Made by a program: the position numbers and the translations under genes. A model generated the notes under the pieces. That model worked only from the letters and a program-made list of their open reading frames with translations, ran no database searches and was not told the DNA's origin. From Agriotes lineatus (lineage: Eukaryota; Arthropoda; Insecta; Coleoptera; Elateridae), in assembly GCA_940337035.1 (NCBI GenBank), contig CALNHX010005220.1:47268-111267 (forward strand): DNA of 64,000 nucleotides, given 5' to 3'. Below are positions 1 through 10,574 of the stretch, piece by piece. Every line of letters starts with the position of its first letter. Position 1 is the stretch's first letter.

Positions 1-108
1 TCATGACAGTCGTTAGTGGGGTTGGAAGTCCTCATAACTGCACAGCGACGCCTATAATTGGCCTAACGGCTGTTGGCTGAGTGCGGATTAAATAAAAAAA
101 AAAAAATG
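1..108 (+). mobile_element. 3' tail of a non-LTR retrotransposon
   Basis: Positions 42-82 are identical over 41 bp to 42033-42073. Here the shared block is followed by a short A-rich run (about 94-106), as at the 3' end of a poly(A) LINE. Two unrelated loci sharing the same block just before an A-rich tail is the main evidence. The element body lies outside the window. Family (Jockey, R1 or I-like) cannot be fixed from the tail alone. Confidence 0.6.
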
Positions 109-825
109 TATGGAACGTTTCGAGCTTTGTCCAGCCTGCAAGTAACTGAAAAGTAACAATTTCTTCTGGTCGTGGTTATCGGACCTTTTTGAATGGCTTC
201 CTCATATATATTCCTTGCGATAATCGGCATTTATTCAGTCCAAAAGCTTCCGAAATAAAGTTATAACCCTTTTTGGTGTCTCATTTGAATATTTTTAGAC
301 AAAGCCCTGAAATTTACTTAGAAATTTGCCATTTACAGAACTTCTCCTCTGGTCTAGATAAGCTAACACTCCGTTTTTACTGCTGTTCACCCTCCGATTT
401 CTTTATACACTCCTCCCTCCACTCACTTTTTCCCTTCAATAGGCTGTTATGTGCTTTTATGAGGTTGCATGTATAAATTGTGATAGATAGCAAACTGTAA
501 TATGAAAAAAAACGATGATACTTTTTAAAACTGATTTAGTGGTATTGTTGTAATTTTAATGTAAAAATGCTGAAAATTATATGAAAAGAGACAAAATTGC
601 AATTGAAGAGTTTTTCGAGCACTATAAAACAAATCGGCACGATTTGGAAACTGAAGAAATTATAAATATTAATTTATTATATAATTAAATAATTAAAATA
701 TTGAAGGGAGGACCCGACATAAGGTTTGAAAACTGGAAAACATACAAAAACAGAAATATTCATAAATTACATTTTTATGTTCAGGGGAAGTTTCGCAACG
801 CTTAGTTGACACAATATAGCATACG
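109..825. other. AT-rich intergenic stretch, nothing identified
   Basis: I see no coding similarity, RNA gene or clear repeat between the LINE tail and the next RT fragment. The only open frame above 60 codons (273-476) has no recognisable motif and is probably chance. Confidence 0.4.
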
Positions 826-1990
826 TTGCTGCTGGCACCACTTAAATTTATTGGTTTTGGGTCTGCCGCTATTAACATTATTGAAAGTTATTTAACTCAT
901 CGCTCTCAGACCGTTATACTTAAGGAATCTAAATTCAACTCTTTGTCCATTACTAAAGGTGTACCACAGGGTTCAGTACTTGGTCCGTTATTGTTTATAA
1001 TATACACATTTTACTTTAAAATATCTGTAAAACATTGTGAATATCATCTTTATGTCGACGATTCTCAATTATTATACGAATCTTCTGCTGACAATGTGGC
1101 TGCTGCAAATATTATTGTCAATGATAATATTAAAAGCTTTGTTGAGCTATTAAAAAAACACTGTTTAAAAATCAATGCTAATAAAAGTTCGTTTCTGCTG
1201 TTTGGTAAGTCTACACTAAAAATATAATAAGACAGAATATTGCCATTAAAATTAAAGATATATTACTGCCGCTTTCTGATCGCGCAAGCAACCTTGGAAT
1301 TATAATTGATACTGATCTTAGATTTAAGAAGCATCGACAACATTACAAAAGTCTTACCTCAAATTCAAATTAATTTTTAATCATAGATATAGTTTAAACC
1401 GTAATGTTAAAATTATGCTTCGTGAATCGCTAGTTTTGTCACAACTTAATTATTGCGATTCTGTTTATAGACCGTGTTTAGATGCTGTTGATAATAAGAC
1501 AATTCAGCGTATGCACAACTCCTGTCTTCGACTCATTTTTCGTCTACGTAAATACGAACATATTTCGAATAAACTAAAGGGGGTTAAATCTAATAGCTCC
1601 CCTTTGCCATAAACTAGTTTTGACGAACGATCTTTTTCCTACAATATTGCTAATATTTACAATTATTTGCCTAATAAGCTTAAGTCTTTGTTATTAACTT
1701 GCTTTGAAAGCCATCTTGACGACATCTTATTTGATAAGCATCTGCAGTAGTATTTTACTTAATTGAAATAATATTTCTGTATTTACTATTGGATATAACC
1801 GTACTCCTTGCTATTAATTATATTTGTTCACAATGGGTTAAGTGGTAGAGCAGATGGTATTAGTTTTTAATACCAATCTAACTTGGCCCTTTTGGGATTT
1901 TAATATAATTACTGATACCAATTATATATTTTTTTACATGTGTATAGTTTCTTAACCCCAATAAAATTCCATTATTATTATTATTATTAA
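826..1990 (+). mobile_element. 5'-truncated LINE, reverse transcriptase 3' part (CR1/Jockey-like)
   Basis: The frame at 826-1227 contains an RT core: a GVPQGSVLGPLLFIIYT block followed by YVDD (the catalytic Y-x-D-D box, V in place of the usual A). A second frame at 1415-1612 has the downstream thumb/connection type sequence (LVLSQLNYCDSVY). Frame breaks between 1227 and 1415 show it is dead. The copy ends in a (TTA)n tail at about 1970-1989 instead of poly(A), as in CR1-type elements. A similar tail ends another fragment at 25466. The clade call is an inference from tail and RT style. Confidence 0.75.
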
Positions 1991-2202
1991 TTTGGCAATA
2001 TAATTTGAAAAATGAACACTCTACTTTGGATAGACTATTACCCGACGAAAAAACAAATTTGGAATTTAAAGAGGAGAAAACTGCCTTACTGATAATTATT
2101 AAATCAACAGGTTAACACACATAAAAAGCTTAACTAACGCAAAATTATATGTGAAAACAAACATGTCGTTGCAGCCAAATATATTGTAATGATATAGCCT
2201 AC

Positions 2203-2948
2203 GAGATGCGGAAAGTCCCCCACATTTCGTTCCCCACATTTCGTACCCCACATTTCGTACCCCACATTTCGTTCCTGGGATATTTCGTCTTCTCACATCT
2301 CGTACATGGAAAACTTCGTTTTCGAGCGAGCTCAATTGTCTCCTAAACTACAGGGTGTTGAAAAACAAGTGGGGCGATCGGAATACAGTTAGAAAATGAA
2401 AGATATTTTAATTAATTTATTTATTATAATACACTTATAAGAACAAAATAAATTGTATTTATTAAAAATGATTTAATCTAAGTTTCTTCCTGATATTTTG
2501 TATAGGGCCATAATTTCTCATTCGAAACAACTTTCCTTAGTAATATTTTGCCGTATCATGAACCAAAGGGTAGTTTACCTGAAAAGAACTGCCAAGGCCG
2601 ACTTGTTTTTGAAAAACTGAAAATTTTCTTAAAATTATCTACAAACCAAGCAGTAATTTTAATTCATATAACATTTTTATGTAAACCTAAAACTAAACTG
2701 TAATTTCCTCTTGTATACTCAATCCGGGGACATACTGTATATAGTTCTTATAAGTTTGTTATAATTAATAAATTAGTTAAAAAATCTTTCATTTTTCGAA
2801 CTGCATTCCGATTGCTGCACTCGTTTTTCAACACCCTGTAATCTAGCAAACAAATTGAGCTCGCTCGGGAACGAAGTTTTCCGGGTACGAGATGTGAGAA
2901 GACGAAATATCCCGGGAACAAAATTGGGGAACGAACTTTCCGCAAATC
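2203..2948. mobile_element. Non-autonomous foldback DNA transposon with 9-bp TSD (MULE-like)
   Basis: The element starts GAGATGCGGAAAGT and ends with the inverse of GATTTGCGGAAAGT. About 170 bp at each end are imperfect inverted copies of each other; both include a string of ATTTCGT/ACGAAAT-type motifs and an ACACCCTGTA-like block. It is flanked by the 9-bp duplication ATAGCCTAC at 2194-2202 and 2949-2957. At 2218-2275 a 16-17-bp unit (CCCCACATTTCGTA) repeats about four times. No transposase frame is present. A 9-bp duplication with long inverted ends is typical of Mutator-like elements. The superfamily assignment is inference. Confidence 0.7.
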
Positions 2949-2957
2949 ATAGCCTAC

Positions 2958-3580
2958 ACCCCTATATGTGTGTTAGAATCAAATTTAGAAAAGATTAAGG
3001 GATTAAAAAGATTGAAAATAATTTGGATCTATTCAGGTATAAGGTGGGAATGTGAATGGATATTATGTAATTACAAAGTGAAAGAGAATTTATAGTTGAA
3101 TGGAAAATAGCTATTTGAAACACAGATGGATTCGAAAATAATATAATTATTTAAAAATTGCAGTTTGAAACGAATGACACATACTTAATTGAAATAAAAT
3201 AGAAATTTAGTAGGTTTAAATCAAATACATTAAAACTAGAGTGTATAAAAGGATATGATACCGTTAGGTAAATTTGTTTCAATTATTGAAAGATAACAAG
3301 TTTTAAAATGTATCAAAATAATTGTGTGTGATTAACAATATTTAAAATAACCTTGTTTTTATTAAGAAAATGTGTTGAATAATAAAAAGTGGAGTAATTG
3401 AAATCTACGAGGTTAAGTAAAATGGAAATTTAAAATAACAAGAATAAGTGGGGACATGGACTAACGAAGATTACAAGTATGTGGTAAAACTAATGGATAG
3501 CAGAATTAATCTACAAAAGTGAATCATTGGAGAAATATAATGGGTCAAGTTTATTGGAAAAGTCTATTTGACATATTACA
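2958..3580. other. AT-rich stretch, nothing identified
   Basis: Composition is about 70 percent AT. I see no open frame with recognisable motifs. It could be 3' flanking sequence of the RT fragment that follows on the minus strand. Confidence 0.35.
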
Positions 3581-3868
3581 TTAATCGAATTGGATTACGT
3601 CAAGCTGTTTGGTACTGAGTGAGACTTCCAGAGGAGGATTATCGGGTAAGGGAAGCACATTCCAGGAAGTTGGTAGTTGCGGTAGCAAGTAGGTGTCTGC
3701 AAAATTTGGTCTGTTGGCTGCGTACTGTGGAGAAGGTGGGCTTGCTGATGGACGATTAGGACGTCTTGTCTGTCCGTGGACCATGCATTGCAGGAATGTG
3801 CTTGAAAGAGTCGAGTAGAAGGCAGAGAGGAGCAGTTTGGTTGGCATCCTGAACGTTGTGCTGAACAA
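3581..3868 (-). pseudogene. Possible LINE reverse-transcriptase C-terminal fragment
   Basis: The minus frame ends with a pattern like the end of many LINE ORF2 proteins: an aromatic-rich block, then TSWNVLPLP, then SLSTKQLD. The family form is roughly TSRxWNxLPxx...SLxxFKxxL. The upstream part is proline/serine-rich and not recognisable. It has no neighbouring RT core. This is a weak, pattern-based call and it could be chance. Confidence 0.35.
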
Positions 3869-4317
3869 GTAAAATGTGGGTAATTTATTATTAAAGTCAT
3901 AACTAGAAAACGAAATAAAGACAATAAGAAAGTAAACTATTTACGAAAGAATTACTTACTGTTTTAATATTGTTGTGTACCATTGTAGTAATCGGGTATT
4001 TGTCATTTGAATTTCAAATCTGTTTTGACATTTGGTTGACATAAGTTATTGTGACTTATGCGAATGAGATTAAAAATATTAGAACATCAATTTTTCATAA
4101 CTCAGTTAATTAGATAAAGGAATCCACCCCTGATTTTCAGGAGCTATCTCGAATAAGAATTGTTGACATTCTCTATATAAAAGGGCAATTTTTAATTTAA
4201 AAACAGTTTAATCTATACATATATAAAGGAAAGTCACAATCCTGACTAATCAGCGTAGAGCCGAAACCACTGGCACTAAAAACTTGAAATTTTGGGTGAA
4301 AGGTTCAATTTGTTATG

Positions 4318-4837
4318 AAAGGTAGTGCTAAGAAGGGATTTTTTGAAATTCGACCCCTAAGGGGGTGATAAGGGGTAAAATGTGTTTTCACGAATTCTTC
4401 AATATCTCTTACACCCGATAAGATATCAATTTGGTGTTTGCTTGCAAAGATTATCAATGCAAATATATAGAAACGTATGTTAAGATTTTGCCCTAACCAA
4501 CCCCTAAAGGTGCAAATCTGGATTGGGGGTGAATTAAAGAACCGTTCGTACCTCCTACGTTTATTGAGTTAGAACATTCTTTTTTGCCATATAGATGTAT
4601 TTTTAAAATATTTAGAAAGTGGTTTAAGGGAATTTGAAAAGATTAACCCTAAGGGGGTGAAAAGGGGCAAACTGTGTTTTCACGAATTCCTGAATATCTC
4701 TTACACCCGATAAGATAGCGACTTGGTGTTTACTTGCATAGGTGTCCAATAGAAGTATCTAAAAACACATTTCAGGATTTTGCCCTAATCGACCACTAAA
4801 GATGCAAATCTGGATTCGGGGTAAATTAATAGTTATT
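4318..4837. repeat. Tandem repeat, about 292-bp unit
   Basis: The block CCCTAAGGGGGTGA occurs at 4355 and 4647, 292 bp apart. The flanking sequence is also shared: the cgaattc...aatatctcttacacccgataagat region, the GCAAATCTGGATT block and the TTTAAAATATTTAGAAAG junction. The continuation of the second unit is split by a foldback element and the I-clade LINE. It resumes at 5129-5192 and again at 11083-11165. The sequence just upstream (from about 4214, TCTATACATATATAAA) may be the start of the repeat-bearing element. No coding content. Confidence 0.7.
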
Positions 4838-5128
4838 TAAGATACAAGTGCAAAAAGGCATTCTTTATTGCACGAATAGGTCAAATTAGAATGCGAGCGT
4901 TAGCGAGCATTCTAAGACCTATGAGTGCAATAAAGAGCCTTTTTGCAAGAGTGTCTTACAACGTTTTATCTACGATCATAATCTTTTACGAAAGTATGTA
5001 TTTCATTTTGTATTTTTTAAATTTACGTGGAATAAAATTTTTATAACACTAGTGTACTAAAAGTTAACTTTTTACACTAATATCGGTGTAGAAAGTAGGC
5101 ACTTTTTACATGATCGTAGATAAAAAAC
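4838..5128. mobile_element. Foldback MITE interrupting the 292-bp repeat
   Basis: Comparison of the two repeat units shows about 290 extra bases here. The first part (4843-4965) is a near-perfect palindrome. Its arms contain TACAAGTGCAAAAAGGC and the inverse GCCTTTTTGCAAGAGTG around a GCGAGCGTTAGCGAGC centre. The second part carries TTTATCTACGATCAT and its inverse ATGATCGTAGATAAA at 4966 and 5112. The outer ends are loosely inverted copies. The whole architecture resembles the foldback elements at 31053 and 60545. Confidence 0.55.
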
Positions 5129-5192
5129 CCTTTGTAACTCCTAGGTTTATTCACCTAGAACATTCCTGTTTTTTTTGGCATATAAATATATT
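5087..5192. repeat. Left 106-bp target-site duplication of the I-clade LINE
   Basis: This 106-bp block is identical base for base to 11041-11146. It lies directly beside the poly(T) start of the LINE (its poly(A) tail on the minus strand). The sequence contains the end of the foldback MITE and part of the 292-bp repeat, so it is target DNA and not LINE sequence. Confidence 0.85.
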
Positions 5193-5275
5193 TTTTTTTT
5201 TTTTTTTTTTTATTTAATAGTTTTTGGGCATCAGCTGCTTTGGCTATTAGCCCATACGGTGTGATATGTACTTTT

Positions 5276-8200
5276 TTAAATTAGTTCATAAAGTCCATTT
5301 TGCTGTAGAAAACTTAGTAAGGAATTGCTATCTAGGTTTTTAAGATCCGGATTTCCACGGATTTGAGCTCTCTTACATTCTAGCAATATGTGGTTCACTG
5401 TTAGAGGTACGTGACATTCATCACAAGTTGGCTGGTCCTCTCCCGATAATATATGTTTTTTGGTCAATCGCGTGTGACCTGTACGAATTCTTGTCAACAC
5501 AACTTGCTGTTTTCTACTCAAATTAGTGGGATATGAAAAGTTTCCTATTACTGGCAAGAAATTTTTTAGGTATGTATTATAATTTCTCCAGGTATTTTGA
5601 AACCTCTCTTGTACTCTAGTGGTGACTTGATGTTTCACATCCTTAATGTTGTACAGGTTTTCTGATGCCTCACATATTCCCTCTGCGGCTTCTTTGGCAG
5701 CAGAATCTGCCTTTTCATTGCCTACTATTCCAGCATGGCTGGGTACCCATATGAAACTTAGCTTTTTGTGAGCGCGAAGAAGAAGTCCGTATAGAGATTT
5801 TATATTTACTATCACTGGATCTAATGTGAATCTGTTTCCAATTGCTTCCAGCACAGATAAAGCATCTGTACAAATTATGAAGGAGGCGTGATCTGATGCT
5901 AAACATATTTGCAGGGCCGTCCGTATGGCAAATGATTCGCAAGAAAATATACTGATGTCGAGTGGTAGTGATCTTTTGGTAGTTTCGTTATTATATACTA
6001 CTGCATATCCCGTTCCCTTATCAGATTTAGAACCATCCGTAAAGAGAAATTGGAAACTTTCATATTCTTGTATTAACTGTAGATAACACTGCTTAATTAC
6101 ACCTGCGTTCATATCTTTTTTGTTTATATTTAACAAGTCTAATCTGATTTCGGGTATTTTCTCGAGCCATGGTGGTTCTGTTTTCTTTTCGGCTAGGTGT
6201 AAAAATTGTTCTGGCAGAGATAAGGTAGCCATTACCGTAGTTGATCTGGTAGACGATGATTTATTCCGTGTATCTTCTTCTTGATAGCGGGCAGAGAATA
6301 TATCGCTCTGGAAAAGGGATAAGATAGGGTGTCCAACATGAGCATGCAGCTTAATTCTATAGCAAGCGATTATTTTGTCGCGTCTTAAGTTTAATGGCGT
6401 TAGTGCTGAATCTGCATATAGGCTTGCCCTCGGGCAGGTATAGAATGCTCCTGTAGCATATCGAATGCCAGAGTTATGTATGGTGTTTAGTGGCGCTAGT
6501 CTACTGGGTTTAGCAGAACCATATGCTACACAACCGTAGTCTATTTTCGAAAGTATTAATGTTTTATGAAGGAGTAGGAGAATGTTTCGTTCAGCTCCCC
6601 AGCTAGTGTGAGCCAAATTTTTAATAACATTGAGTGTTCTCTTGCAAGAGGAGACCAGGTAATCTATATGAGCCTTCCATGTAAGCTTTTTATCAAACAA
6701 TACTCCTAAATACTTGAAAGAATTTACATTCTCTATTTCATTTCCGTGTAAGTTAAATATAGGAACATCAACACAAGTGGACCTTTTTCTACAAAAGTGT
6801 ATAGTTTTGGTTTTAGCTATCGATATCGAAAGATTTCGTTCTGTTAAAGCTTGTGAGAGTTCTGTCAAACCGTTTTGTAGTGTGTCTTGAATACTATCAT
6901 TCCTGTTGCTTGCTTTGAATAATACGATATCATCTGCATATGCACAGTAAATTACCGATTTACTAATCGTCAGCAATGAGGAGTTTATTGCTATTAAGAA
7001 CAATGTGGCACTTAGCGGTGATCCTTGTGGTGTTCCATGTTTAAGGATAAATGGATCAGATAAAGTATCATTTACCTTGACATTTATTATACGACCATCT
7101 AAAAAACGTTTTATAAATAGCGTCAGATTTCCCCTTATCCCCCAGTCGTAGAGTTGGCAAAGTATGTCATCATGTCGTACAGTATTAAATGCATTTTTTA
7201 TGTCAACAAAAATGGCAGAGGCATGCAAGTTGTAAAGAAAACAGTTATTAATCGCATTTTCCAAAAATACTATGGCATCGGTAGTCGAGTGACCTTTTCT
7301 AAAACCGAATTGGTAGCGCGCCAGTAACTCTTGTTGTTCTAAAATCCAGTTCAGTCTGAAATTGACCATTCTTTCCAGTAATTTGGCAATGCAGCTTGTG
7401 AGCGACACCGGTCTATAGTGTGATGGTTCAGACGGATTCTGTACTTTGGGGATTGGAATTATAATAGCCTTTTTCCAGGACTCAGGAAAAATGTCGCCAT
7501 TCCATACAGCGTTAAGTGATTCTAATAAACGATGTTTCGCTTCTTGAGTTAGGTTTTTGATGAAAGCAACTGGAATATCATCAGGACCTGGAGCATTACT
7601 TTTAGATTTCGCTATTGCGTATTCTAGTTCTCCTAGAGTAAACGGCGAGTTGTAGGGATAACTATCTCCAGTGGTAAAAATGTTATTATGTTCAGTACGG
7701 TTTTCATCATTTTCCTCATTGCACGATAGTGCAAAATTTTTTGCTAATGCGTTTGCGATATTTTTTGAATTCGTTATTATTGTATCGTCTGTAGAAAAAG
7801 ATGTAATAGAATTTATTTGCGCATTTCCTCTTATTCGTCTAACCTTATCCCAGACTTCTTTAAGGGTCGCATTCGTATTTAAGGACGATACATAATTTTG
7901 CCACGATTTCCTTTTGGCAGTTAATATTGCTCTGCGACTTACTGCTCTCGCCCTTTTAAATTTAATTAAGTTTTCCTGAGTTGGATAACGTTTAAATTTC
8001 TGTAATGCCCTTTTCTTTTCTTTTATTGAAGATTTTATTTCGTCAGACCACCATGGAACTGGAGATTTGTTTAAAATTCCTCTTGAACGTTTCGAAATAC
8101 ATTTGCTGCCAACATCGTGAATTATAACAGAAAATTCGTTCATAGAGAGATGGTGAGTATTTTCGAACGCCGCCGTTAATGCATCCTGGAAATAACTCCA

Positions 8201-9004
8201 ATCAGCCTTCTTAAGCAACCATTTTTCAGGTAAGTATATTTGGTTATTATATTGAAAATTCTTGAACTGTAAAGTGATAGGAAAATGGTCACTGTGGTGT
8301 AGATCATCATCGACAGACCAAATGATAGATGATAAAAGAAAAGCTGAACAGATTGAAAGATCAATTGCAGAAAAGGTGCCAAATCTGGAGGAAAAATGAG
8401 TCGGCGTTCCAGTATTTAGTATTCCTATATCATCGTTTTCCAGAAGTTTTTCAATAATATGACCCGCTTGGTCTGTTACTAAGGAACCCCATAAATTACT
8501 GTGGGCATTAAAGTCACCTAAAAGAAGAAATGGAGTTGGGAGTTGTTTTATTATGTTTGTAAGATCGTGTAAGGTCCAGTTTAAGGTGGGTAAGTATATG
8601 GAACATATGGTTACTTGAATAGGATATGTAACCTTAACAGCTACTGTTTGTAGGTTAGAATTTATGTCTAGTTTTGAAGCAGAACATTCATTTTTAATAA
8701 GAATCGCTACACCACCATGAGCTCTTGCACCATCTTGAGCATCTTTCCTAAATATTTTATAGCTTTTAAATGTGACGTTTTTAGATTCGAGAAATCTTGA
8801 TTCTTGGATACATAGACATATCGGCGAGTATTGGTTAATTAGCATATATATCTCCGGTAATTTACTAAAGAAACCATTGCAGTTCCATTGCAAAACATTG
8901 AGATACGCATGTGTTTCGGTGCATAATATCGGCATTTCATCGCTAGTCGATGAAGCAATATTCGACACATTATTAGTATTAGTGATTGAAGTAGTATAAT
9001 CCAT
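5276..9004 (-). CDS. LINE ORF2: endonuclease, reverse transcriptase, RNase H
   Basis: This 1,242-residue polyprotein should nick the target and copy its own RNA there. An APE-type endonuclease occupies about residues 35-250 (LQWNCNGF, IQES, GDFNAH near 160, SDHFPI near 237). RT follows from about 470 to 760: APGPDDIP, YRPVSLTSCIAKLLERM, the FVDIKNAFN catalytic Asp near 598, GTPQGSPLSATLF, and YADD near 689. RNase H is at about 985-1115, with TDGSKSD, an ESFAIR Glu, CTDALS and WVPSHAGIVGNEKAD. A C-terminal Cys/His knuckle (CDECHV...HILLEC) lies near 1193-1209. All expected catalytic residues are visible. The first ATG in the frame is accepted. The stop lies 84 bp from the poly(A) end. Family assignment rests on domain order. 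Confidence 0.93.
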   Translation of the reverse strand: MDYTTSITNTNNVSNIASSTSDEMPILCTETHAYLNVLQWNCNGFFSKLPEIYMLINQYSPICLCIQESRFLESKNVTFKSYKIFRKDAQDGARAHGGVAILIKNECSASKLDINSNLQTVAVKVTYPIQVTICSIYLPTLNWTLHDLTNIIKQLPTPFLLLGDFNAHSNLWGSLVTDQAGHIIEKLLENDDIGILNTGTPTHFSSRFGTFSAIDLSICSAFLLSSIIWSVDDDLHHSDHFPITLQFKNFQYNNQIYLPEKWLLKKADWSYFQDALTAAFENTHHLSMNEFSVIIHDVGSKCISKRSRGILNKSPVPWWSDEIKSSIKEKKRALQKFKRYPTQENLIKFKRARAVSRRAILTAKRKSWQNYVSSLNTNATLKEVWDKVRRIRGNAQINSITSFSTDDTIITNSKNIANALAKNFALSCNEENDENRTEHNNIFTTGDSYPYNSPFTLGELEYAIAKSKSNAPGPDDIPVAFIKNLTQEAKHRLLESLNAVWNGDIFPESWKKAIIIPIPKVQNPSEPSHYRPVSLTSCIAKLLERMVNFRLNWILEQQELLARYQFGFRKGHSTTDAIVFLENAINNCFLYNLHASAIFVDIKNAFNTVRHDDILCQLYDWGIRGNLTLFIKRFLDGRIINVKVNDTLSDPFILKHGTPQGSPLSATLFLIAINSSLLTISKSVIYCAYADDIVLFKASNRNDSIQDTLQNGLTELSQALTERNLSISIAKTKTIHFCRKRSTCVDVPIFNLHGNEIENVNSFKYLGVLFDKKLTWKAHIDYLVSSCKRTLNVIKNLAHTSWGAERNILLLLHKTLILSKIDYGCVAYGSAKPSRLAPLNTIHNSGIRYATGAFYTCPRASLYADSALTPLNLRRDKIIACYRIKLHAHVGHPILSLFQSDIFSARYQEEDTRNKSSSTRSTTVMATLSLPEQFLHLAEKKTEPPWLEKIPEIRLDLLNINKKDMNAGVIKQCYLQLIQEYESFQFLFTDGSKSDKGTGYAVVYNNETTKRSLPLDISIFSCESFAIRTALQICLASDHASFIICTDALSVLEAIGNRFTLDPVIVNIKSLYGLLLRAHKKLSFIWVPSHAGIVGNEKADSAAKEAAEGICEASENLYNIKDVKHQVTTRVQERFQNTWRNYNTYLKNFLPVIGNFSYPTNLSRKQQVVLTRIRTGHTRLTKKHILSGEDQPTCDECHVPLTVNHILLECKRAQIRGNPDLKNLDSNSLLSFLQQNGLYELI

Positions 9005-9135
9005 AAAAATAAATATAGAAATAAATAAAAAATATTAATAACAAAGTAACAAAAAAAATATATACATATACATGTAATTATCGACTAACGTTATCACAGT
9101 AGTTATCACAGACTAAGAAGTTTCTATGTTCGCTC

Positions 9136-9342
9136 TCAGTTAGGTCTTGGCTTCCGGGGTTTCCCCTTAGGCCAACCTTTCTTTTTCTTCTTATTAATTT
9201 CTGAAAGTACCATTTGATCTATAGATTCCAAACTAGATTCTATGGATGCTAGAGTTTTTACAGAGTTTACGGAAGTAGTTTGTGGAGATGCTTCTCGTTT
9301 TCTCTTTTCAATTAGTTCACTTATTTCCATTTGATTTGACAA
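9136..9342 (-). CDS. Out-of-frame basic tail of LINE ORF1
   Basis: This 68-codon frame overlaps the end of ORF1 by 22 bp in the -1 frame. It encodes a Ser/Thr-rich stretch ending in a strongly basic KKKKKGWPKGKPRKPRPN. Reading this frame upstream of 9342 gives sensible Ser/Asn-rich protein back to about 9390, whereas the ORF1 frame there does not. The likely explanation is a 1-nt indel in this copy. Programmed -1 frameshifting is possible, but the nearby CAAAAAT is not a canonical slippery heptamer. Confidence 0.5.
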   Translation of the reverse strand: MSNQMEISELIEKRKREASPQTTSVNSVKTLASIESSLESIDQMVLSEINKKKKKGWPKGKPRKPRPN

Positions 9343-10574
9343 ACTATTTGAATATCCTGATGTCTGTGGAGATGATATTTTTGAGTAGTTTCTCGTGTAG
9401 AGCCTATGTCTATATCTCTCTCCACTGTGTCAGTTACCTCATTCCTTGATGGAGAACCGTTTGCTTCAATAGTTCGATCACCTGTCGATGTGTTAGCACA
9501 TGAGAATTGAGAATTCGAAATAAGCAACGACTGTTGGTCTTTGAGTATTTTAATAATACCTGGAGCTAAAACCTGAAGAAGTTGATTAGCAAATTCTTTA
9601 GATGCTAGTAATTGCGTCGCATTTTCTGTTGCGCTTGCATATGATTTATTTGGCAAAACGGTTGAGGGACCAACTCTTCGTTTTGCTTCTATATATGATA
9701 TTTTATCAATTACCTTTATTTTCTGGATTGCTAGTTCTTGTTGATAAATCGGACATGTTGGTGATCGAGCGGAATGGTTTCCTTCGCAATTTATACATAG
9801 TAGGGGTTCAGTGCATGGTTCGCCTTCGTGTAATGCCCTACCACAGACACAAATTCGTAGATTTTGGCATTTGTCAGACATATGTCCAAATCTCTGGCAT
9901 CGAAAACAGCGCATTGGAGACGGTATATATGGACGCACCCGTAGCGAGTACCATGCCCCACGAATTGTTGAAGGTAAATCACTACGATTAAACGTAAGTA
10001 TGTGATTAGCTGTGTCAACAATTTGTCCATTCCTTCTAGTTGTTATTCGTTTAACTGCTACTACATGTTGCCCTCGTAACCCTTCTAAGATTTCCTCAAT
10101 GGAAGAATTTAGGAAATCCGGACAAAATACCACACCTCTACAGGAATTCAATATTCTATGTGGAGTAACCTTTACAGAATAGTCAGCCAATTTCTTTATA
10201 TCTAAAAGTCTTTTGCTTTGTTTATTTGACACAGTTTCCACTAATAACCCATCTTTAGTTTTCCGAATATTTTTTGTTTCCCCAACTAGACCGTACAATG
10301 ACTTTGCTATTAAAAATGGACTAATCTTTTGAAAATCACCATCCATTCTTTCAATGACCAGGAACCGAGGATAGTTACCCATCGTCTCGCTGCTCACAGA
10401 TTTTTTCTCCAGAGGAGGAAATGAGTCCTTTGGTGATGAGGAGGACTCAACCTCAATAGTATTAAGATGAGGGGCAGCACCATCTCCCACACCATCTTTA
10501 GAGGGAGGCCCAGAGCTGCCCGCCATCCCTGTAACATTTAAGATAGGAGAACCCGGACCCTGCCGAGTCTCCAT
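9321..10574 (-). CDS. LINE ORF1: gag-like RNA-binding protein with zinc knuckles
   Basis: The product (417 residues from the ATG at 10574) would bind LINE RNA to form the retrotransposition particle. Three adjacent Cys/His knuckles start at about residue 221 (CFRCQRFGHMSDKC, then CVCGRALHEGEPC, then CINCEGNHSARSPTC), as in I, Jockey and R1 ORF1 proteins. A preceding 110-residue region looks like the RRM-like fold usual here. The frame is open up to 10742, but the upstream stretch has a hydrophobic, non-gag character, so I prefer the ATG at 10574. The last dozen or so residues look out of frame: a neighbouring frame continues with a more plausible tail (9136-9342). Confidence 0.85.
   Translation of the reverse strand: METRQGPGSPILNVTGMAGSSGPPSKDGVGDGAAPHLNTIEVESSSSPKDSFPPLEKKSVSSETMGNYPRFLVIERMDGDFQKISPFLIAKSLYGLVGETKNIRKTKDGLLVETVSNKQSKRLLDIKKLADYSVKVTPHRILNSCRGVVFCPDFLNSSIEEILEGLRGQHVVAVKRITTRRNGQIVDTANHILTFNRSDLPSTIRGAWYSLRVRPYIPSPMRCFRCQRFGHMSDKCQNLRICVCGRALHEGEPCTEPLLCINCEGNHSARSPTCPIYQQELAIQKIKVIDKISYIEAKRRVGPSTVLPNKSYASATENATQLLASKEFANQLLQVLAPGIIKILKDQQSLLISNSQFSCANTSTGDRTIEANGSPSRNEVTDTVERDIDIGSTRETTQKYHLHRHQDIQIVCQIKWK

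Noticed and set aside
9602..9991. Plus-strand frame of 129 codons
   Set aside because: Antisense shadow of the zinc-knuckle ORF1.
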